Shown here: positions 58,901 through 64,000 of the stretch, in pieces
Position numbering within the stretch: the stretch's first letter is position 1
Layout of the letters: every line of letters starts with the position of its first letter
Assembly: GCA_035771165.1 (NCBI GenBank)
Contig: JAWNZC010000178.1
Span: 247,501 to 311,500, forward strand
Reading direction: 5' to 3'
DNA length: 64,000 nucleotides
From: Paragorgia papillata
Lineage: Eukaryota; Cnidaria; Anthozoa; Scleralcyonacea; Coralliidae
The notes under the pieces: model-generated
Database searches by the model: none
Told to the model about the DNA's origin: nothing
The model's input: the letters and a program-made list of their open reading frames with translations, nothing else
Made by a program: the position numbers and the translations under genes

Positions 58901-61595
58901 AGAATCTTGCAGGATCTTACAGGATCATGTAGGATCATACAGGATCATACAGGATCTTGCAGAATCTTGCAGGATCATACAGAATCTTGCAGGATCATAC
59001 AGAATCTTGTAGGTTCATATAGGATCTTGCCGAATCATACAGAACCTTGTAGGATCATACAAGATCTTGTAGGAACATACAGGATCATACAGGATCTTGC
59101 AGAATCATACAGGATCTTGCAAGATCATACAAGATCATACAGGATCTTACAGGATCATACAGGGTAGGAACTGACAAGAATAAAATGAGGAACTCACTGT
59201 ATACACTGTGTCATTATCATCGCTAGTGCTATCACATTGTTCATTATCCGGACACTCTTCAATATCTTGAGAAAACGACAGCTGCACTTCATCCAACTTA
59301 CGACCACAGCCAAAGCACCAAATTTGTTGATCATTTTTACAAAGGTAAATTGCATGATCAGTTTCCTAGATTAATAAACAAACATTAGATGATCACACTA
59401 TGTTCTCAATAGAAAAGAAATATTAGAGATTCAAATGGTATACAGTATTTATTAAATCAACTGTCAATCAGGGGTGGTGGCAAGAATTCCCTGACACAGG
59501 GGGCTAAGTCCCCCAACAGTTGTTCAAAATTTGAACATCTAGAAGAGCTTATTCCATCTTCTCAGCAGGAAGTTATAAAATTGTTAAAAATACAACTTTT
59601 CTTCCAGATCATTCCCTGACAAATCTGTAAATTTTTTCCAATGGGGGGGAGGGGGGCTAGTGTTCCCTAACAGGGGGGGCTGTATCCCCCTGCTCCCCTC
59701 TGGCACCACCCCTGCTGTCAATTAGTTTAGAAAAGTAATTATTAATTAAACCTGGTGATGGCTTTGTATGTGATTTTTTGAAAGTTTTCCACATCCAGCA
59801 AAAGAACAGCAACTCTATGAAATAATAGGAATTAATTAAATATAATCATGACATTAAACCTTGTGAAATCATTGTTTTGCACAGCTTAGCTAGGCCATAA
59901 ATTTAATACACTGGAACATTTATTTGACACAAAAATATAGTAAAATTTATATTTTAAAAATGTTTCTATATTACAGTATATTCTAACCTGTAGACACAAC
60001 CACACATCAGGAGCACCATGGCTACACTCATCACACTAAAATACAGTACAAAAATACATGTATAATTATTTATACAATAATTTAAATATGTACATGTGTT
60101 TTTATTGGTCGATAGCCATGATCCAGGCCTTGCCATAAGGGGCATGCGATCGTGTGTGCGCACACCCTCACACACCCAACCTTGAAGAAGTGAGCGATTG
60201 ACCACGCACGCAAAATTTGAATTTCTTTGACAATGGAGCGATTGTTTGTGGCAATGATTGTTTGTGGAGCACAGAAGAAAGGTCCGAGATTATCAACCGT
60301 GCTGTCAAAATCTACCTCAAGAGTAAGAAGCGAAGGAGCCGATCATGCTCATCAGCAAAGAGACAGAAACTGGATGAAGCAGGCAGTGATTCATTTGTAG
60401 CCACTGCCACTGAAGAACTGTCAGAGACTTCTTGCAACAAAAGCATCTCTGATGAAAGCTATGAGAGTGATAGCTCCATCTCTGATGACGATTTTTCAGA
60501 TGATGAAACAGACAGTGTCATTTAATGATTGCGTCAATGTACTAATACTTTACAGTCAAACCGGATGTTCGTTACCACATTGCAATATTGAGAGCAACAT
60601 TGCAATGTTGATTGCAATTGGTACACAGCTAAGTTGCTAAAAATTCGCATTTTAAATATCGAACTTCACATAATATGAAGTTCAATTGAAAGTCAGAATA
60701 ACTAGTTAGTTATTCTGACTTTCAATTGAACTTCATATTATGTGAAGTTCGATATTTAAAATGCGAATTTTTAGCAACTTAGCTGTGTACCAATTGCAAT
60801 CAACATTGCAATGTTGCTCTCAATATTGCAATGTGGTAACGAACATCCGGTTTGAGTAAACTTCATATTATGTGAAGTTCGATATTTAAAATGCGAATTT
60901 TTAGTAAACTTCATATTATGTGAGTAAGTAAAAGTAAGTAAACTTCATAGAGTAAGTAAACTTCATATTATGTGAAGTTCGATATTTAAAATGCAAATTT
61001 TTAGCAACTTGCGAAGAAGTCGCCGTGTACCGATTGCAATCAACATTGCAATGTTGCTGTCAATATTGCAAGGTAGCACGGTAAATAACATCTGGTTTGA
61101 CTGTAACACTTTAATTTCAAAACAATATAAATAAACGGTTAATGTTGTGCTTCATATTATAGTACTTTAATTTCTAAGAAAATATAAATAAACTGGATTG
61201 TTTCATTCTGAATCGTTGCCAATATTTTTAGACAATAATCGTGATAAGATTTTTTTTAACCTTCTGCTGTCTAGGATGTCTGAAAGTTCTCCCATTGATA
61301 ACTATTGAAAAATGCCCTCAACATTTTTTATATCATGTTCCTTTAAGTTTATACAGAAAATCACTTAGAATACAATCCAATAAATTATAAAAAATCATGT
61401 TTTCAGTATTCATTATATAACACTTTCGTTTAATCTTGGCCTTTAACATGAGCTTAAAATACATACCTGTCGGCGTCTGTTGGTTATAAACATCAAATTC
61501 GTTTATAAGCACTCATATAAAAACAATACCTGTACTTTATGACTCATATCTTCTTCGCTAATTTTTCTTGTAGATGTAATATGTGGACAGCTCAT
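41607..61595 (-). CDS. USP20/33: USP20/USP33-type deubiquitinase, 27 exons
   Basis: Cysteine protease removing ubiquitin. Exons 5'-3': 61595-61530, 60035-59988, 59814-59752, 59365-59198, 58519-58453, 58021-57961, 57881-57768, 57644-57566, 56718-56532, 55816-55427, 55258-55164, 53381-53333, 52082-51962, 49649-49579, 49422-49389, 48629-48584, 48493-48379, 48188-48123, 47832-47755, 47588-47540, 47231-47168, 47035-46969, 45202-45069, 44057-44001, 43429-43336, 42129-42079, 41692-41607. All phases agree; 839 aa (human 914-942). Domains: ZnF-UBP (about 1-90, CDECSHG, WCFGCG); USP domain with Cys146 in [66 protein letters not shown], His616 in GGHYVAYC, Asn633 in WYEFND; then two DUSP domains ([10 protein letters not shown]...[19 protein letters not shown]...PPGPINN...YSVYGG). 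Two DUSPs and the ZnF identify USP20/33 rather than USP16/45. The disordered insert (exons 56718-55427) is shorter than in vertebrates. Confidence 0.96.
42184..43312. repeat. (TTGG)n array with higher-order duplication
   Basis: 1.1 kb of GGTT repeats interrupted by GGCT, GGAT and GTCGG variants. A block of about 376 bp (42507-42882) is repeated almost exactly from 42883, and partly again after 43130. It lies in the last-but-one USP20/33 intron. All WLVGWLVG ORFs are translations of the repeat. Confidence 0.97.
43524..43989. repeat. Foldback MITE, TTAAAGTGC family, copy D
   Basis: Ends TTAAAGTGCACATGAAATGA and inverse (TTTCATAGGCATTTTAA), with the family arms. Its right end is 11 bases from the USP20/33 exon at 44001. 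Confidence 0.8.
44340..45060. repeat. Pyrimidine-only CCCTTCCCTTC array
   Basis: About 700 bp with plus strand almost entirely C and T (5-bp units CCTTC/CCCCT/ACCTC). Such homopyrimidine mirror-like tracts can form triplex DNA. It lies in a USP20/33 intron right next to the exon at 45069. ORFs across it are not genes. Confidence 0.95.
45300..45957. other. USP20/33 intron, old repeat remnants
   Basis: The plus-strand ORF 45353-45682 ([14 protein letters not shown]...) has GGCCTAG and CGAAACG phrases seen again inverted at 45885-45950 (CTTCCGAAACGTG...GCCTAGAAACTAGG), so it lies within a long imperfect inverted repeat. It is not a supported gene. Confidence 0.4.
45958..46400 (-). repeat. 5S-derived SINE interrupted by a hAT-like MITE
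   Basis: 5S-SINE sequence (inverse of GTTAGTACTTGGATGG) runs to 45986 and resumes at 46333. The 346-bp insert (45987-46332) has inverted ends ACACCGCTGCCAAACG and CGTTTGGCAGCGGTGT. CCATCTAAC is present on both sides (45978-45986, 46333-46341), an 8-9 bp duplication as made by hAT elements. Confidence 0.75.
46485..46830. repeat. Inverted repeat with AGTCAGTTTCAGCTTGC arms
   Basis: GTAGTCAGTTTCAGCTTGCT at 46495 returns inverted at 46800-46828. The spacing and looser similarity between suggest an older foldback element in a USP20/33 intron. Confidence 0.55.
47340..47403. repeat. (CAA)n microsatellite
   Basis: About 20 CAA units. The polyglutamine and polyvaline ORFs across it are intronic artefacts. 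Confidence 0.95.
47880..48078. repeat. TAATTTATTC 10-bp tandem repeat
   Basis: About 19 units of CTAATTTATT in a USP20/33 intron, with a few ATG or ATA variants at the left. Confidence 0.9.
48739..49256. repeat. Nested MITEs: GACCCAACGTTTCGAC outer, TGTTTATATGGAGCCGAGTT inner
   Basis: The outer ends GACCCAACGTTTCGACA and TGTCGAAACGTTGGGTC enclose an inner foldback at 48812-49206 with ends TGTTTATATGGAGCCGAGTT and AACTCGGCTCCATATAAACA. The inner element carries many copies of CCGAGTTACCCGGC. Another outer-type end (GGAGTGTCGAAACGTTGGGT) is at 14640-14659. Confidence 0.75.
49921..49975. repeat. CCAAGCCTC hairpin repeat, copy 1
   Basis: CCAAGCCTCACTTTGG...CCAAAACGAGGCTTGG-type hairpin. A second copy with matching flanks (TGCGGGATT left, GTGGAAATAACA right) is at 54992-55043. 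Confidence 0.6.
50062..51787 (+). mobile_element. hAT-type DNA transposon, internally deleted
   Basis: 1,726 bp. The ends CAGGGGCGGCGTGG and CCACGCCGCCCCTG are perfect inverted repeats, and ACTAGTTC flanks both sides (50054-50061, 51788-51795): an exact 8-bp duplication, typical of hAT. Near the left end, ORF 50504-50692 encodes a basic N-terminus ([15 protein letters not shown] then LTSFFK), like the start of TTF-type/ZMYM-like hAT transposases. The catalytic core is missing. Inserted in a USP20/33 intron. Confidence 0.88.
50504..50692 (+). pseudogene. N-terminal fragment of a hAT transposase
   Basis: The 62-aa ORF starts [20 protein letters not shown] and has [20 protein letters not shown], the basic leader common to hAT transposases with a TTF zinc finger. 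It may splice onward from GGTAATTT at the end (V-S-T-G/GTAATT), but no downstream zinc finger or hATC domain is present before the right end. Confidence 0.55.
52230..52985. repeat. (GTT/GGT)n microsatellite, 750 bp
   Basis: G/T-only on the plus strand, trinucleotide GTT with GGT blocks. It lies in the USP20/33 intron between exons 51962-52082 and 53333-53381. The 275-aa proline/threonine/histidine ORF is intronic and not a gene. Confidence 0.95.
53077..53152 (+). repeat. tRNA-like sequence
   Basis: TCTGAGC at the start pairs with GACTCAGA at the end. There is an A-box-like TCAGTGGTTCAATGG and a B box GGTTCGATCCC. The anticodon loop CTGGTCA would give GGT, which eukaryotic nuclear tRNA sets normally lack, and the T stem has a mismatch, so a tRNA-derived repeat is more likely than a working gene. 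Confidence 0.45.
54027..54398. repeat. GTCCACACTA foldback MITE
   Basis: Ends GTCCACACTAACCGTTTTC and inverse ATTAGTGTGGAT. Inside are repeated CGTTTTCGCCGTTTAGTAAA and CCACACTGGTGCAGAAAAACG. A partial copy lies at 41335-41520. Confidence 0.75.
54447..54934. repeat. hAT-type MITE with CAGAGTTGGAAAAA ends
   Basis: 488 bp. Inverted ends CAGAGTTGGAAAAA and TTTTTCCAACTCTG; 8-bp duplication GGTGATAC exactly flanking (54439-54446, 54935-54942). It also contains CCGGAGGAAGGTT near both ends. No transposase. Confidence 0.85.
54992..55043. repeat. CCAAGCCTC hairpin repeat, copy 2
   Basis: Second copy of 49921-49975, with the same left flank (TGCGGGATTG) and right flank (GTGGAAATAACA). Confidence 0.6.
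55307..55382 (+). repeat. tRNA-derived SINE head
   Basis: TAGCTCAGTGGTTAGAGCG (A box) and GAGTTCGTTCCCC (B box); the ends TGTCTCT and TGAGACA nearly pair. The anticodon arm does not form, so this is a repeat rather than a tRNA gene. Confidence 0.5.
55850..56460. repeat. (GAT/GGT/GAC)n microsatellite
   Basis: 600 bp of GAT, GGT and GAC triplets in the USP20/33 intron between exons 55427-55816 and 56532-56718. The long minus-strand ORF 55158-56564 fuses two genuine exons with this intron by chance. Confidence 0.95.
56800..57530. repeat. (GAAGT/GGAGT)n microsatellite, purine-rich
   Basis: 730 bp of GTGAA and GTGGA pentamers arranged in alternating homogeneous blocks. It lies in the USP20/33 intron between exons 56532-56718 and 57566-57644. 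Serine/leucine/histidine ORFs are repeat translations. Confidence 0.97.
58050..58435. repeat. (TAATG)n / GTACAATG repeat
   Basis: About 385 bp of TAATG pentamers mixed with TACAATG, in the intron between exons 57961-58021 and 58453-58519. Confidence 0.95.
58545..59163. repeat. AGGATCATAC / AGAATCTTGC decamer array
   Basis: About 60 decamers of the form AG(G/A)ATC(A/T)T(A/G)C in the intron just upstream of the exon at 59198. The decamer grammar resembles the 14832-17700 minisatellite, but the sequence is unrelated. Confidence 0.95.
59469..59714. repeat. hAT-type MITE with CAGGGGTGGTGGC ends
   Basis: 246 bp. Ends CAGGGGTGGTGGC and (G)CACCACCCCTG; 8-bp duplication CTGTCAAT on both sides (59461-59468, 59715-59722). 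Inner GGGGGCT...AGCCCCCC arms. It lies 37 bases from the USP20/33 exon at 59752. Confidence 0.85.
60217..60525 (+). CDS. Hypothetical 102-aa protein or captured fragment
   Basis: The ORF begins [20 protein letters not shown]. It has a basic segment ([17 protein letters not shown]) resembling a nuclear localisation signal and a long acidic serine-rich tail ending DDETDSV. Base composition is more GC-rich than the surroundings, which suggests real coding origin. It lies antisense in the first USP20/33 intron, just before a 301-bp palindrome. It has no family I recognise. It could be a remnant of a transposon protein or a nested gene. Confidence 0.35.
   Translation: MNFFDNGAIVCGNDCLWSTEERSEIINRAVKIYLKSKKRRSRSCSSAKRQKLDEAGSDSFVATATEELSETSCNKSISDESYESDSSISDDDFSDDETDSVI
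60556..60856. repeat. Near-perfect 301-bp palindrome and partial copies
   Basis: TCAAACCGGATGTTCG...at the left is matched inverted to CGAACATCCGGTTTGA at the right, about a centre near 60706 (AACTAGTTAGTT), with practically no spacer. Parts of the right arm are repeated directly at 60859-60905 and 60958-61100. Confidence 0.85.
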
Positions 61596-62440
61596 TGTTT
61601 TTCTCCTTATTTCTACAAACGTGAAATCAGACGAATGTAATTTATGTACAAGTAAAGAATTTAATTCAAACCAAAAATAGGCTAAATATTACGTTTCAAA
61701 ATGCCTTCGTTTTATCACCTGAAAATTGCTCGTAGGTTGTTGCTAGTCGTAGAATAGCGTTAACCTCGTCTTCCTTTTATAATCACTTGTGTTTATATTT
61801 TAAATCTCATAAGCAGTTGGCCAAACTATTTGTTTGCACAATCTTGTTTCCGCCATGTCCGATCCGCCATGTTGGTTTATCATTCCCATGCTTCCTTGTA
61901 GCTTCGCGTTTTACGCGTCGTTTCATTTCGGAAAACATCGGATTCTTCTCGGTTTTTACAGCTCATGACGTCATTCTGTCTGTTTGTCCGTCCGTCTGTG
62001 GCTACGGTGTAAGGTACGGTTCAACATAAAATCACAGCTCATTACAGGCGCTTTGAAGTTTGCCGAGTTTCCAGATCATATCTCGATTGACTGTTCGACG
62101 TGTCCGTCTCTTTAATAGAACATATGGTTTGAAAGCTCCATTGTTTTCCAACTTGAATGGTCATATTGAAAGACAATGGAGTTCCTTATATGGAAGTAAA
62201 TTCTAAGAACACGTGACGATGAAGGCCACACTAATTAAACCCGATCGTTGCTATTGGATGACTGCTTCATTATACAGAAAATAGTATACAATACCGTGAA
62301 GTTGTACAAATTCCCATAAACTTAAACAAAAACATAGAACAATGACTTTGGATGACTTTGGTCTCTTCGATCGTCTGTTTGTCTGTTTGTTTGTCTGTCG
62401 TCAGGATTTCTCACAAAATACTGCACAGTTTTCCGGGAGG
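61596..62440. other. Divergent intergenic region of USP20/33 and the CREC gene
   Basis: TTCCGCCATGTCC and GATCCGCCATGTTGG (61848-61875), two YY1-like sites about 250 bp upstream of the USP20/33 ATG, probably mark its promoter. No ORF with protein features. Confidence 0.4.
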
Positions 62441-62444
62441 GGTC

Positions 62445-62645
62445 ATCACAGGGAGCCCATCTTGGCAATTCGTCATGCCAAAAAGCGCATGGGTATTCTG
62501 TGGCGGATTCGAAAGACGCGCGGGGGACTGTAGCACACTCGGTTTTTTCGTTTTTTTAAATTAAATCCCCTGCAACAGTCCCCCGCGCGTCTTTCGACTC
62601 CGCCACAGGTGCCCACGCGCTGCCAAGATGGGCTCCCTGTGGGGT
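62445..62645. repeat. Foldback element ATCACAGGGAGCCCATCTTGG
   Basis: The left arm CACAGGGAGCCCATCTTGGC...GCGCGGGGGACTGT is inverted at 62575-62645, with a T-rich spacer. It lies upstream of the CREC gene. Confidence 0.75.
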
Positions 62646-63053
62646 CATGAACTAGTTTGGTCTCCAACATACGTGAATACACACGTTTGTTAGGTGGGTG
62701 TATACATACCAATATAGCAGGTTGATAATATTATAATTGATTGGATTATTAGCCAATTACTAAATATACCGGATTTAAACGATAACGTATTGAAACTCCA
62801 ACCATTACATGTAAATCATGTTACATTGTAAATATCATTGCTCTCTATTTAACCCCAAACGTCCTCTTCTTGAATACTCAACGCCTCTGGGAACCGGCCT
62901 TCAGCTCTCAGCTGACCGGATGTGTCGTGGCGCTCTATCATGGTGCCACGTTGTTCCTATCAAAATAGACCATCTGGAACAGTCGGTTTCAAAAGCTTTG
63001 TCCCTTTACACATGATTTGCATTTGATCGTAACTACCCAACGTTGATCTCAAG

Positions 63054-63663
63054 ATGTTGATCAAGCAGCAACTGTTCGTTTTTCTCGGTGCCTGTATAAT
63101 CTCCGTGTTTGCTTTACCGACAGATGCGCACGGCAAAGACGAACACGGCAGACCCGTGCAACACAAGGACGATCTGACCGAAGAAGAACATCTTGTGGAC
63201 GGCGAACACAACCCAGATTACGACCACGAAGCTTTCCTTGGAGACATGAAGGACGAGTTCGATCATTTGTCGCCCGACGAAGCTAAAAGACGTTTGAAAT
63301 TGCTTATCTCGAAAGTCGATAGCGACAGCGATAACTATGTGACGGCCGAAGAGCTCAAGAAATGGGTCAAAACTGTGTTCCAAAAAAAGATGCTATCGGG
63401 CATGGAAAGCGATGTTAAAGAAAAAGATAAGGACAACGATGGCTTCATCAGCTGGGATGAATTCATGAAGGATAGTTACGGCGATGAACCAGTCAATGAG
63501 GACGACGAAGAAATGAAGAAGATGGTCCAAAGAGATCGAAAACATTACGATGTTGCTGACACCGATAAAGATGGCAAGCTCAGTGCTAAAGAATTTGGTG
63601 GCTTCTTGCATCCAGAAGGAAACCCAGACATGCAAGCTTTGAACGCTCAAGAAACTCTTGAAG
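63054..63663 (+). CDS. Calumenin/reticulocalbin (CREC) EF-hand protein, first exon, partial
   Basis: CREC proteins are secretory-pathway proteins with multiple low-affinity EF-hands. The ATG at 63054 starts a signal peptide (residues 1-20, LFVFLGACIISVFA). A His-rich acidic stretch follows, then the family motif DYDHEAFLG (56-63). EF-hand loops lie at residues 89-100 (Asn at the usual Gly position), 125-136 (DKDNDGFISWDE) and 169-180 (DTDKDGKLSAKE), then FLHPEGNPDM and ETLE, all in CREC order. The exon ends at a GTAAAG donor after 203 codons plus one base (63663). The ORF stop at 63683 is intronic read-through. EF-hands 4-6 and any ER-retention signal should be in exons beyond the window. It could be calumenin or reticulocalbin; the visible part does not decide. 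Confidence 0.93.
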
Positions 63664-64000
63664 GTAAAGCTTTTCCTTTTTAGCTAAAAGAACAACAGTT
63701 TATATGAAGACTGTATTAAATCCCACTTTCATATTTCAAATTGGATCCATGTCACGCTGTACCCAACGTAATTCAAATTTTTCAATCAACCTATTTTATT
63801 AATAGTCATTAAAATATAAGTAATTATAGTAAAAAGATATTTTCTGCAAAGAGTCAAGATTTTTTATCTTTATTTTTAAATACCACCAACAATTTGAATG
63901 AATTATTTTGGTTTAAACTACACATGGTTTTACATGTAGTATTTTGATTAATAATTTATATCCATTCTTGTGAAATGATTTGTTGCTATTTAAAAAGAAA
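63664..64000. other. First intron of the CREC gene
   Basis: AT-rich sequence after the GTAAAG donor, with no further exon before the window ends. Confidence 0.6.

Noticed and set aside
41607..61595. USP16/USP45 identity
   Set aside because: An early impression from the ZnF-UBP and long insert. The two C-terminal DUSP domains and motifs such as [14 protein letters not shown] and [11 protein letters not shown] fit USP20/33.

Overview
The window is animal nuclear DNA. It is AT-rich and full of introns and transposons. A DROSHA ortholog, a torsin with a LAP1/LULL1-type cofactor, RALGPS, USP20/33 and a CREC-family calcium-binding protein are all metazoan-type genes. Known ctenophores lack Drosha, so that group is unlikely. 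The 5S-rRNA-derived SINEs, the many foldback MITEs, a BEL/Pao retrotransposon and a captured ZAD-like CxxC exon would fit a cnidarian, probably an anthozoan. That placement is an inference of moderate to low confidence. I assembled the genes by hand from open reading frames, GT/AG splice sites and intron phase.

Layout. 51-6932 (minus): the 5' half of DROSHA, with the RNase III part beyond the left edge. 8221-8400: a probable 5' exon and promoter of that gene. 8876-9441: a 25-bp satellite. 9750-31968 (minus): a complete 19-exon RALGPS gene (568 codons plus stop) with an alternative first exon at 32582. Its introns hold a 2.9-kb minisatellite and a very young 6.9-kb BEL/Pao retrotransposon (17829-24756, plus strand) with apparently identical LTRs and a 5-bp target duplication. 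34347-35387 (minus) and 36613-37605 (plus): an intronless LAP1/LULL1-like torsin cofactor and an intronless torsin, head to head. 37606-41606: intergenic, with foldback elements and a 31-bp satellite. 41607-61595 (minus): a complete 27-exon USP20/33 deubiquitinase (839 aa). Several of its introns contain a different long microsatellite, and others hold hAT-type elements with 8-bp duplications. 63054-63663 (plus): the first exon of a calumenin/reticulocalbin gene running off the right edge.

Functional links. The torsin and its putative activator are divergent neighbours whose upstream regions both carry ETS-like CTTCCGG motifs, which suggests a shared promoter later split by an insertion. The other genes (microRNA processing, Ral GTPase activation, deubiquitination, ER calcium binding) have no obvious joint pathway. 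Much of the rest is repeats: at least four foldback MITE families, TTAA-flanked piggyBac-like MITEs in chains, hAT MITEs with clean 8-bp duplications, tRNA-headed and 5S-headed SINEs, and about a dozen micro- and minisatellites.
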